A stretch of DNA of 64,000 nucleotides from Streptomyces sp. NBC_00259 (GTDB taxonomy: Bacteria > Actinomycetota > Actinomycetes > Streptomycetales > Streptomycetaceae), in the NCBI RefSeq assembly GCF_036181745.1, contig NZ_CP108080.1, forward strand, positions 2,046,001-2,110,000, in the 5' to 3' direction. The notes beneath the pieces were generated by a model. It was not told the origin of the DNA, did not search any database, and saw nothing but the letters and a program-made list of their open reading frames with translations. The position numbers and the translations under genes were made by a program. Below are positions 43,978 through 52,253 of the stretch, in pieces (within the stretch, counting starts at the first letter, position 1; each line of letters opens with the position of its first letter).

Positions 43978-44798
43978 CAGGCCTTCCGCCACACCCCCAG
44001 CTCGTACCTCTTCAGCATCGAGCTCAGCCGCAGCCGCTTCGACTGCGGGCAGAAGCGGTCCGTCGTCAGCTCGTACTCGACGTGGAAGACCGCCTTGCCC
44101 GCTTCGACGAACGGGGTCAGCGCGGCGCATTCGGCGTACTGCGCGCACTGCTCGTTGACCGCGAAGTCGAAGTCACCGACCAGCTGCGGGATCTGGTCCA
44201 GGTCGTTCTTCAGGCCGACGGCCAGTCCCCGGTCGTGGGCGAGCCGGGCGATGAGCCGGTTGTAGCGGAGCTGGTCGGCGGTGGTGAGCGGGAAGCCCGT
44301 GTCGTTGGCGTAGCCGTCCATGTTGTCCGGCTCGACCGCGTCGAAGCCCTTCTCCCTGCACATGTCGAAGCGTTCGGCCATCAGCGGTTCCAGGACGTCC
44401 GTGCGGCGGATGTCGAGCCAGCGTTCGCCCTTCCAGCCGTTGCCCTTGCCGAGCAGGGCCCTGGGGAAGGCGTCCGCGTCCGGGCGGAAGTCCTCCCACG
44501 CGCCCGTGGAGATGTAGCAGATGACCTTGCGGCCGCGCCGGTGCAGATCGGCGACGACGGACTCCGGATGCTCGAAGCCGTCGATGTCGTAGACGGGTAC
44601 GTCGACCGTCGGATCGAGGCGGCCGCTGAGCTGCCACTGCCAGGCGAGCCCCGGCTTCGGCTGCCAACGGGTGCGCGGCGGCGCGGCGTCGTCCGGGGCG
44701 GCGTGGTCCGGGACGGTGGTGCAGCCGGCGAGCAGCACCGGTGTCAGGAACAGCGCCAGGAGCAGCATAAGACGTCTTGGCGGGACCGACAGGCTCAT
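43974..44798 (-). CDS. GH114-family lipoprotein, putative endo-alpha-1,4-polygalactosaminidase
   Basis: The protein has 274 residues. The lipoprotein signal ends in L-L-A-G-C (Cys26). The rest is a (beta/alpha)8 domain of the GH114/DUF297 family: V-Y-D-I-D-G-F, V-I-C-Y-I-S-T-G-A-W-E-D, W-L-D-I-R and G-F-D-A-V-E-P-D-N-M-D-G-Y, with Glu156 and Asp158 the likely acids. GH114-type domains cleave partly deacetylated galactosamine polymers such as Pel and fungal galactosaminogalactan. The ATG has GAGGAG upstream and lies 14 nt after the stop of the membrane-protein gene, so it ends the pel-like unit. It is the counterpart of the hydrolase domain of PelA. Confidence 0.88.
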   Translation of the reverse strand: MSLSVPPRRLMLLLALFLTPVLLAGCTTVPDHAAPDDAAPPRTRWQPKPGLAWQWQLSGRLDPTVDVPVYDIDGFEHPESVVADLHRRGRKVICYISTGAWEDFRPDADAFPRALLGKGNGWKGERWLDIRRTDVLEPLMAERFDMCREKGFDAVEPDNMDGYANDTGFPLTTADQLRYNRLIARLAHDRGLAVGLKNDLDQIPQLVGDFDFAVNEQCAQYAECAALTPFVEAGKAVFHVEYELTTDRFCPQSKRLRLSSMLKRYELGVWRKAC

Positions 44799-44812
44799 GT
44801 TCCGTGGGCTCC

Positions 44813-46312
44813 TCAGCGATGCGCGGTGACCCGGCCCAGCAGAGCACAGACCAGCCCCACCAGCACGACGGCGGCGGCCGCGGGGACGAGCAGCAGGTCC
44901 GCGCCGGGGACGAGGACCGTGGCGAGCGCGGCCGCGCAGCACACCACGGCCGCGCTCGTCACCGCGCCGAACGCCTGAAGCAGCAGTGCCGTCCAGAGCA
45001 CGACGCCGAGCAGCAGCACCCCGGCGAGCGCCGCTCCGCCCGGTCCGTGGCCGCTGCCCGGCCACAGCAGCGTCGCCGCCGCCGTGAGCGTCAGCAGCGC
45101 GCCCAGATGTCCGGCGAGGCAGCGCGCCAGCGCCGCGGCGACGGTGACGCGGAAGCGATGCGGGGAGGTGCTGGCCCGCAGCCCGGCGAGGCTGTCCGCC
45201 CGGAACCGGTGCAGCAGCCACTCGGCGGGCCCCATGCCGAGCGTCAGCGCGACGGCGAACGGCGGGGTGTCCAGGGCGACCTGGAGCACGAGCACACCGG
45301 CCCCGAGCCCGAACAGCCCGTACGGCACCGACCCGCCGAGCCGCGGCCGGCCACGGCCCCCGGTGCGGATACGCGTGACCAGGCCACGGGCCGGTGTGCG
45401 GTGGGCCCGGCCACCGGCAGGGCCGGGTTTCCCGCCCGGATCACCCGGACCGCCCGGACCGGCCGCACCGCCCGCACCGCCCGCACCGGCCGAGCGCAGT
45501 TCCGAGCTCACCGCCCACGCCGCCAGGGCAACCGCGGCGATGACCGAGGCCAGCGGCAGGGCGAGGTGCGCCCAGACCGGCATCGGGTGCAGTGCGGCGA
45601 ACAGCGCGCCACCGGCCGGCGGCGCCAGGACGAGCAGCAGCGCACGGTCGCGGCCCAGCACCAGCAGCACAGTCGCCGCCACGAGGTACAGCGACTGGCC
45701 GGCCGCGAAGAGGACCATCGGCCCCTCGGCGGTGACCGCCGAGGCCGTGCCGAGCAGCGCGCCCACGGGCGCGCCCAGGAGCAGCGACCGGGCGGCCGCC
45801 GCGCGGTCGCCGAGGCCCAGCCAGGTGTAGGCGCGGTGGGCGAGGGCCTGGTTCCACGCCCAGCCGGCGAGCGCGGCGGCGATCAGCGGTTCGTACGCCG
45901 GGCGGCCGCCCGCGAGGAGCGGTACGGCCAGGACGTGGGCGAGCCCCGGGAGGGTGAAGACCAGGCCGCGCAGCAGGCAGGCGAGGAGCGTCGGGCCCGT
46001 GGGTGCGGCCGGCGGGCCGCCGGGCTCCGGGAAGCGGCGCTCGGCGCGTGCGTACAGCTCCTCCGCCAGGGCGAAGGAGTCCTCGCGGCCGTAACGCAGA
46101 CGTATCTGCTCGTCCGTCAGCCCGTCGGACTCCAGCAGCGCGGCGATCTCGTCGGGATGGACGGCCGCCGCGATGAAGTCGCCCAGCCGCCCGGCGAGTT
46201 CGTCGACCGGGTCGGCCTCGGACCGGTCCGCGGGGAGCCGGCTGCCCGGTACGGACGGCAGCGCGTCCCGCCCGGCGGAGCCCGGTTCCTTCAGCCACAG
46301 CGATCCGCTCAC
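44813..46312 (-). CDS. Polytopic membrane protein of the pel-like locus, candidate polysaccharide exporter
   Basis: The protein has 499 residues. A cytoplasmic N-terminal region of about 110 residues is Asp/Glu-rich (D-E-I-A-A-L-L, Y-G-R-E-D-S-F), and ten to twelve hydrophobic helices follow with a Gly/Pro-rich loop near residue 290. The GTG at 46312 overlaps the pelF stop (GTGA) and has GGGAG 6 nt upstream, so the two proteins are made together. In Pel systems the gene after pelF encodes PelG, a flippase-like membrane protein; similar position and topology suggest an equivalent role, but no PelG motif was recognised. Confidence 0.7.
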   Translation of the reverse strand: MSGSLWLKEPGSAGRDALPSVPGSRLPADRSEADPVDELAGRLGDFIAAAVHPDEIAALLESDGLTDEQIRLRYGREDSFALAEELYARAERRFPEPGGPPAAPTGPTLLACLLRGLVFTLPGLAHVLAVPLLAGGRPAYEPLIAAALAGWAWNQALAHRAYTWLGLGDRAAAARSLLLGAPVGALLGTASAVTAEGPMVLFAAGQSLYLVAATVLLVLGRDRALLLVLAPPAGGALFAALHPMPVWAHLALPLASVIAAVALAAWAVSSELRSAGAGGAGGAAGPGGPGDPGGKPGPAGGRAHRTPARGLVTRIRTGGRGRPRLGGSVPYGLFGLGAGVLVLQVALDTPPFAVALTLGMGPAEWLLHRFRADSLAGLRASTSPHRFRVTVAAALARCLAGHLGALLTLTAAATLLWPGSGHGPGGAALAGVLLLGVVLWTALLLQAFGAVTSAAVVCCAAALATVLVPGADLLLVPAAAAVVLVGLVCALLGRVTAHR

Positions 46313-47835
46313 CACACGCTCCCGTCCGCGGCCGGCTGCAGGTACCAGGGGTCCCTCAGTTCCAGCGTCCAGTCGGCGACGGTCTCGGCGAGCGGCTCGG
46401 GCACCGCGCCCGGCGCCCCGTCCAGTTCCCGGTAGATCCGGCGGAAGGCGTCCACGGAACGCCGCAGTGTGAAGCGGTCGAGGACCCGCTGCCGGGCGCG
46501 CCGGCCCAGTTCCGCCCGGCGCTCGTCGTCCCGCAGCAGTTCCAGGGCCGCCGCGGCCAGCGCCTCCGGCTCGCGCGGCGGCACCACCAGGCCCGTGTCG
46601 CCGACGGCCTCCCGTACCCCGCCCACATCGGTGGACACCGTCGTCCGGCCGCACGACATCGCCTCGATGACCGAGAACGGGAATCCCTCACTGATGCTGG
46701 ACAGCATCACCACGTGCCCGGCGGCGTAGGCGCGCGCCACATCGCTGATCCGCCCCTCCCACACGATGCCGTCGGCGACGCCCAGTTCCGCGGCGAGCTT
46801 CTCCAGCCCGGTCGCGTACCGCTCACCGCCCGCGGGCGCCGCCCCGAACAACCGCAGGCGCAGCTCCGGCAGTTCGGCCCGGGCCAGGGCGTAGGCCCGG
46901 ATCAGCGTCTCCAGGTCCTTGATGGGGTCGATCCGGCCGGCCCAGGTGAGCGTGGGTACGGAGGGTTCGGCACCGGCATGCGGGAAGGCGTGCGGATCGA
47001 CACCGTTGTAGACCGTGCGGATCCGGTCGGCGGGGGCGCCTCCGCGCTCCTCCCACCGGCGGTTGTACCGGTTGCACGGCGTGATCAGATCGGCCCGCGC
47101 GTAGCCGAGGGTGTTGAGCTCCCGGTAGAAGCCCAGCATCAGCGCCTTGACGGGCCACCGCTGGGCCGTGGCTCGCTGGCCGAGATAGCGCTCGCGCAGA
47201 TAGATGCCGTGCTCGGTGAGGAGGAAGGGCACGCCGTCCAGGCGCTGGGCGGCGAGCGCGGGCAGGGTGGCGAGCCCGCTGCTGACGGCGTGGGCGACGC
47301 TGTCCGTGGGGATGCGCACGGCGAGCGGGCGCAGCGCGTGTTCGAGCAGATCGACGGCGGTCAGGGCGTCGTGGACGGTGGGCCGGGCCGCGGCGGTGGG
47401 CAGATGCGGCAGCGTCCACAGCCGCATCAGGGTGCGGACGGCGGACTCGGTGCGCAGCGCGGCGGAGAGGCGGCCGGCGCGGGCCTCCTCGGCGAGCGCG
47501 TCCAGCCCGGCGCCGAAGTCGGCGTGCGCGTGCGGGTCGAGCACCGACATGAGGAAGCGTGCGTAGAGGTCGGGGAAGCGCCGGCGGGCGGCTCTGCCGA
47601 ACTGCGCGCGGGCACGGCCGGGGCGAGGCCCCCACAGCGGCACGGAGGTGTGTCGGCGGATGTTGGGCGGCAGCTCCCAGGTGACGGGCTCCCGGCCGCT
47701 TCCGGTGAGGGCGGTGACGGTGAACTCGACCTCGGGCATGCCCCGGATCAGCTGGTCGCACCAGGTGCTGACGCCACCGTGGGCATGCGGATACGTTCCT
47801 TCGGTGAGCATGGTGACGTGACGTCCCTGGCTCAT
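46309..47835 (-). CDS. pelF: PelF-type GT4 glycosyltransferase
   Basis: The protein has 508 residues and a GT-B fold. The N-terminus T-E-G-T-Y-P-H-A-H-G-G-V-S-T-W matches the PelF subgroup, which also has L-L-T-E-H-G-I-Y-L-R-E-R and P-C-N-R-Y-N in the middle. The nucleotide-sugar site is E-G-F-P-F-S-V-I-E-A-M-S-C-G (about residues 383-396). PelF polymerises N-acetylgalactosamine/glucosamine from UDP-sugars on the cytoplasmic side. The ATG at 47835 has AGGGGG about 11 nt upstream. A palindromic hairpin separates it from the deacetylase gene upstream. The UDP-GalNAc-forming epimerase is not in the window. Confidence 0.85.
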   Translation of the reverse strand: MSQGRHVTMLTEGTYPHAHGGVSTWCDQLIRGMPEVEFTVTALTGSGREPVTWELPPNIRRHTSVPLWGPRPGRARAQFGRAARRRFPDLYARFLMSVLDPHAHADFGAGLDALAEEARAGRLSAALRTESAVRTLMRLWTLPHLPTAAARPTVHDALTAVDLLEHALRPLAVRIPTDSVAHAVSSGLATLPALAAQRLDGVPFLLTEHGIYLRERYLGQRATAQRWPVKALMLGFYRELNTLGYARADLITPCNRYNRRWEERGGAPADRIRTVYNGVDPHAFPHAGAEPSVPTLTWAGRIDPIKDLETLIRAYALARAELPELRLRLFGAAPAGGERYATGLEKLAAELGVADGIVWEGRISDVARAYAAGHVVMLSSISEGFPFSVIEAMSCGRTTVSTDVGGVREAVGDTGLVVPPREPEALAAAALELLRDDERRAELGRRARQRVLDRFTLRRSVDAFRRIYRELDGAPGAVPEPLAETVADWTLELRDPWYLQPAADGSVW

Positions 47836-47875
47836 CGTGCTGGGTCCCCCTGGACGTGCGTCATGGGCGTGGGTG

Positions 47876-47906
47876 ACGCACCCCGGCCGGACCGGCCGGG
47901 GTGCGT
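47876..47906 (-). terminator. Palindromic hairpin between the deacetylase and pelF genes
   Basis: Perfect 15-bp arms (47876-47890, 47892-47906) around a single central base lie 24 nt past the deacetylase stop and 40 nt before the pelF start. It could end or attenuate the upstream transcript. Confidence 0.7.
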
Positions 47907-47930
47907 GCGATGACGGGGTGGACCCGCGCG

Positions 47931-50048
47931 TCAGACGGCGGGCAGCCGCAGGGTGACGGCGGACTGCAGAAGGTCAGGACCGGTCCAGGCCGAGCGCCGG
48001 CCCGCGTACGGGCTGCCGAAGAGGCTCGTACCGAGCAGCAGTTGCTTCCGCGTGCCCTCGGGCGCGGTGACGGGAACGACGACCCCGTTCGGTGCCTGGA
48101 CGGTGACGGTGGTGCCGATGCGGTACGCCGTGACCTTGCCCGTGTCGAGGGCCTTCTGCCACGCGGCGCGGCGGCTCAGTTCCGTACCGGTGTCGCGCTG
48201 GCTCTGGTTGACGAGCGGCGCGCTGTCGGCGAACAGCGACCGGTAGTCGGCGAGGATCCGGTCGAGGACGGGGTAGAGGATGCGGTCCTCGGCCAGGTTG
48301 GACTGGTGGACGTAGTGGGGGCGGGGGTCGTTCGCGACGACGTGGCCCAGCGCGATCCTGGCCTCCTGCGGCACGATGTACTGCGCGTAGCCGGTCTGCT
48401 CGTCCAGGGACTCGTCCAGGCAGGTGGAGGCCGGGTTGCTCTCGCAGATGCCGCTGCCGCCGTCCGCCCTGGAGGTGTAGATCCAGTTGTACTCGTCGGC
48501 CATCTCCGCGGCCGTGCCCGTGTTGTAGTACACGTTCATCGGGTGACGGGGCACGGTGAGGGCGCCGCCCACGGGGCGCTGCTGCGGCTCGCGGGAGTTG
48601 TCGCCGGCGATCCACTTGACGCCGTTGTCGGCGAGCGCGGGCGCCAGGTTGGGATTGTCGACAGGCTGCTGCGGAAGGGTCTTGAGACCCGAGTGCTCTC
48701 CGGTGACCAGCTCGGTACGGTCGACGGAGATGCCCTTGTTCACCGCCCAGTTGTGGTTGTCGCGGATCTGCGCGGCGATCTCGGCGCGGCTCATGTACTG
48801 CGTCGTGCCGTTCGCGTTCTTCGCGCACTGCCACGGGACGACGGACACGTTCTGGACGCAGCCGAGGAACGGGTGGGTGTAGGTGTGGTTGATCCAGCGG
48901 TACTTGGCACGGTCGGCGACCAGCCGGGCGGCGAGCGCGTCGGTGCCGCCGTGCTCGGCCTTCCACTCCTCGCCGGCCCCGGCGTTGTAGACCATGTCGA
49001 GGGTGAAGCCGCTGGACTGCTGCCACTGCGCGGCGTACTGGGCGTCCGCGGCGGTCATGCGGATGTCGGGCGTGGTGTCCTCGGCCCCGCCACCGCAGTC
49101 GATGTCGCCCGGTGTGCAGTTGCGGTCCTTGTCCCAGCGGGCGTCGGGCGCGAACACGTCGTCGACGTGGACCGCGAAGTAGTTGCGGCTCTGTCCGAGG
49201 TGGACGCCCTGGGTGAGCCATTCGACGATGCCCCGCGCCAGCAGCCGGAACTGCCGCTGGTGCTGGTTGTAGGCGAAGGTGACGACCAGCTCACGGCGCC
49301 CGTCGTGCGCGTACTCGCCGAGCAGGCTGGCCCGGCCCTCGCCGCCGGGCACGGGGGCGTCGACGTAACTCGTGAACCCCTCGCGCGGGCGCGCCAGATA
49401 GCCGTAGCTCTCGCCGATGTCGGGCGCGTTGTCCTCGAACGTCAGCGGGCCGTCGAGATAGCCGAAGGGCCCGGTGCGGCCCGCGGCGGTGACGGTGGCC
49501 GCGGCGCCGTCGAGGGTGCCGGCCCAGCCGCCTTCGCTGGTGTAGTCGAGCCCGACGCCCGGATGCGCCCAGGTGTAGGCGTCGACCTGACGGACCCCGA
49601 AGGTCTTCTCGTAGGCGACGAGCGCGGCCTGCTCGGCGGCGCCCGCGGAGTCCGTCCCGAACGGCGCCTCGTTCGGCAGGACCACACCCTGGTACTTGGC
49701 GCGCGGCCGGCCGCTCACGGTGTCGCTCAGGAAGGCCGCGTTGATCGTCGGACGGCTCGGATCGCCGAGGTCGACGACGCTGTACGGGACTCCCGTACTG
49801 CGCAGCTCGGAGGTGACCGCGGCCACCGAGTCACCGCCGTCGTCGACGACCAGGACCTTCAGGTCGATCCGCGGCACCGGGTCCGCGGCCGCCGCGGGCG
49901 TCGCGGGCAGCACGGCGGTGAGCAGCGCGCACGTCGTGAGCGTCACCGCCGCCGTGCCGAGCCTGCCCTTCGTGGAACCGTTGGATCCTCTCGTGAATCC
50001 GCTCGTGAATCCGCTCGTACGCAACCTCGTACCGAATACGGGCGCCAT
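47931..50048 (-). CDS. Secreted Agd3/PelA-like (CE18-type) polysaccharide deacetylase
   Basis: The protein has 705 residues. A long Sec signal (about residues 1-55) ends A-A-A-A-D. Residues 60-280 are beta-rich, as in the carbohydrate-binding region of Agd3; the catalytic domain follows with F-A-V-H-V-D-D-V-F (about 292-299) and N-H-T-Y-T-H (388-392), giving the Asp-His-His metal set. Agd3 and PelA-type enzymes remove acetyl groups from N-acetylgalactosamine polymers outside the cell, making them cationic. The ATG at 50048 has GGGGGGA 6 nt upstream. The N-terminus contains an S-G-F-T repeat. The enzyme family is inferred from motifs and from the neighbouring pelF and GH114 genes. Confidence 0.75.
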   Translation of the reverse strand: MAPVFGTRLRTSGFTSGFTRGSNGSTKGRLGTAAVTLTTCALLTAVLPATPAAAADPVPRIDLKVLVVDDGGDSVAAVTSELRSTGVPYSVVDLGDPSRPTINAAFLSDTVSGRPRAKYQGVVLPNEAPFGTDSAGAAEQAALVAYEKTFGVRQVDAYTWAHPGVGLDYTSEGGWAGTLDGAAATVTAAGRTGPFGYLDGPLTFEDNAPDIGESYGYLARPREGFTSYVDAPVPGGEGRASLLGEYAHDGRRELVVTFAYNQHQRQFRLLARGIVEWLTQGVHLGQSRNYFAVHVDDVFAPDARWDKDRNCTPGDIDCGGGAEDTTPDIRMTAADAQYAAQWQQSSGFTLDMVYNAGAGEEWKAEHGGTDALAARLVADRAKYRWINHTYTHPFLGCVQNVSVVPWQCAKNANGTTQYMSRAEIAAQIRDNHNWAVNKGISVDRTELVTGEHSGLKTLPQQPVDNPNLAPALADNGVKWIAGDNSREPQQRPVGGALTVPRHPMNVYYNTGTAAEMADEYNWIYTSRADGGSGICESNPASTCLDESLDEQTGYAQYIVPQEARIALGHVVANDPRPHYVHQSNLAEDRILYPVLDRILADYRSLFADSAPLVNQSQRDTGTELSRRAAWQKALDTGKVTAYRIGTTVTVQAPNGVVVPVTAPEGTRKQLLLGTSLFGSPYAGRRSAWTGPDLLQSAVTLRLPAV

Positions 50049-50351
50049 GGCGTTTCCCCCCACCCCTCGTTGGCCCTCCCTCGCGGAGAATCCGGGGAGG
50101 ACATGTGGAAATCATGCAAAGCAGCCACTCGCTCCCTTGCGCATTCGGGCCGAGTGTGACGCAGGACTCACCGATCGGCCGGGGAAACGTGGCGGAGACA
50201 CCACGGATGGGTGAATCACCGCTGGCGCGAGCGAACACAGCGGGCGCGCGTAGGCTCGTGGCGGCGCTCCGGCTCGCCCGATTTACGATGCGCCGGGCGG
50301 CCGACCCACCTCTTCGGCCATGGAACTCAACGGAAGCGAGATTTCACCACC

Positions 50352-51860
50352 GTGACTGCTCTCACTCTCAGCACTGCCGGCGCTGCGACGCTGCGCGCCG
50401 ACGCGGTCGTCGTCGGCGTCGCGAAGGGCGCCAAGGGCCCGGTCGTCGCCGCCGGCGCCGAGGCCGTGGACAAGGCGTTCGACGGAAAGCTCGCCACCGT
50501 CCTCGAGACCCTCGGCGCCTCCGGTGCCGAGGGCGAGGTGACCAAGCTGCCCGCGCCGGCCGGCCTGAAGGCCCCGGTCGTGATCGCGGTCGGCCTCGGT
50601 GCCGCCCCGGAGAAGGACGACTCGTACACCGCGGAATCGCTGCGGCGCGCCGCGGGTTCCGCGGCCCGGGCGCTGTCCGGCACGAAGAAGGCCGCGTTCG
50701 CGCTGCCGATCGAGGCCTCCGAGGACGCCGAGGCGATCGCCGAGGGCGCGCTGCTCGGTGCCTACGCCTTCACCGCGTACCAGGACGGCGAGAACGGCAA
50801 GAAGCCGCTGGCCGAGATCGCCCTGCTCGGCGCCAAGCCGCGCGACAAGGCGTACAAGGCCGCGGCCGACCGGGCGATCGCGCTGACCGAGGAGATCAAC
50901 CGCGCCCGCGACCTGGTCAACACCCCGCCGAACGACCTCTTCCCCGAGTCCTTCGCCGCCGTCGCCTCCGCGGCCGGCAAGGAGCACGGCCTCAAGGTGC
51001 AGGTCCTCGACGAGAAGGCGCTCCTCAAGGGCGGCTTCGGCGGCATCCTCGGCGTCGGCCAGGGCGCGGCCAACGGCCCGCGGCTGGTGAAGGTCGCGTA
51101 CACGCACCCCAAGGCGGAGAAGTCCCTGGCCTTCGTCGGCAAGGGCATCACCTACGACTCGGGCGGCATCTCGCTGAAGCCGGCGGGCCACAACGAGACG
51201 ATGAAGTGCGACATGAGCGGCGCCGCCGCCGTGTTCGCCGCCGTCGTCACGGCCGCCCGGCTCGGCCTGCGCGTGAACGTCACCGGCTGGCTGGCGCTCG
51301 CCGAGAACATGCCGTCCGGCACCGCCACCCGCCCCGGTGACGTGCTGCGCATGTACAGCGGCAAGACGGTGGAGGTGCTCAACACCGACGCCGAGGGCCG
51401 TCTCGTCCTGGCCGACGCGCTCACCAGGGCGTCGGAGGAGAAGCCCGACGCGATCGTCGACGTGGCGACGCTGACCGGCGCGATGGTGCTGGCGCTCGGC
51501 AACCGCCGCTTCGGCATCATGGCCAACGACGACGCCTTCCGTACCTCGATCCACGAGATCGCGGAGGAGGTCGGCGAGGACTCCTGGCCGATGCCGCTCC
51601 CGACCGACCTGCGCAAGGGCATGGACTCGCCGACCGCCGACATCGCGAACATGGGCGAGCGGATGGGCGGCGGCCTGGTCGCCGGCCTGTTCCTCAAGGA
51701 GTTCGTCGGCGAGGGCATCACGTGGGCCCACCTGGACATCGCCGGCCCGGCCTTCCACGAGGGCGCCCCGTACGGCTACACCCCGAAGGGCGGCACCGGC
51801 TCCGCGGTCCGCACCCTGGTCAGGCTGGCCGAGCGCACCGCCGAGGGCGACCTGGGCTGA
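50352..51860 (+). CDS. pepA: Leucyl aminopeptidase (M17 family)
   Basis: The protein has 502 residues. The M17 signature N-T-D-A-E-G-R-L-V-L-A-D-A-L and the metal/bicarbonate region G-K-G-I-T-Y-D-S-G-G and M-K-C-D-M-S-G-A-A-A are intact. It removes N-terminal residues from peptides in the cytoplasm as a two-metal hexamer. GTG 50352 gives the usual start (V-T-A-L-T-L-S); a purine tract GGAAGCGAG lies upstream. It diverges from the pel-like locus across 303 bp in which no gene is seen. A hairpin follows the stop. Confidence 0.95.
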   Translation: MTALTLSTAGAATLRADAVVVGVAKGAKGPVVAAGAEAVDKAFDGKLATVLETLGASGAEGEVTKLPAPAGLKAPVVIAVGLGAAPEKDDSYTAESLRRAAGSAARALSGTKKAAFALPIEASEDAEAIAEGALLGAYAFTAYQDGENGKKPLAEIALLGAKPRDKAYKAAADRAIALTEEINRARDLVNTPPNDLFPESFAAVASAAGKEHGLKVQVLDEKALLKGGFGGILGVGQGAANGPRLVKVAYTHPKAEKSLAFVGKGITYDSGGISLKPAGHNETMKCDMSGAAAVFAAVVTAARLGLRVNVTGWLALAENMPSGTATRPGDVLRMYSGKTVEVLNTDAEGRLVLADALTRASEEKPDAIVDVATLTGAMVLALGNRRFGIMANDDAFRTSIHEIAEEVGEDSWPMPLPTDLRKGMDSPTADIANMGERMGGGLVAGLFLKEFVGEGITWAHLDIAGPAFHEGAPYGYTPKGGTGSAVRTLVRLAERTAEGDLG

Positions 51861-51874
51861 CGCACCACCGTGCA

Positions 51875-51902
51875 CCGGGTCCGGAGGACGTTCCGGACCC
51901 GG
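51875..51902 (+). terminator. pepA terminator hairpin
   Basis: Perfect 11-bp arms (51875-51885, 51892-51902) enclose a 6-nt loop, 14 nt after the pepA stop. Confidence 0.75.
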
Positions 51903-51915
51903 GCGTCGGTGGCCC

Positions 51916-51984
51916 TCCGCGGGCGCCGCGGGAATCTCTCCGCGAGCGCCGCGGGAAGCCTTCCGCGGGTGCCGCAGGAATACC
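51916..51984. repeat. Three tandem 23-bp repeats
   Basis: Units at 51916-51938, 51939-51961 and 51962-51984 each begin TCCGCG and share GCCGC-GGAA in the middle; they differ at a few positions. They lie in the 393-bp gap between pepA and lpdA, which otherwise holds a terminator and the lpdA upstream region. No gene is seen in the gap. Confidence 0.8.
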
Positions 51985-52253
51985 GGGCGGGGGTCCTCGG
52001 TTTGTCCACCCGGTGGTCTTTCCGTTCGCCTTCGACGAAATTCGCAGGTTCGTACGTACCAGTAATCGCCGGTGACGGCTGAACCGCCGTCCCGTACCCC
52101 GGCCCCGCGTCCCGCCTTCCGTCGACAAGTGCGAAGATGGGTTCTCGGCAGGACAGGGCCCCCACCACAGGGCCGAAGACAAGCGGCCGAACACCAGCCG
52201 CCGCGTAGGTCATGGACGACCGGCGCCCGGCGCACATGCATGGAGGACGTGAC

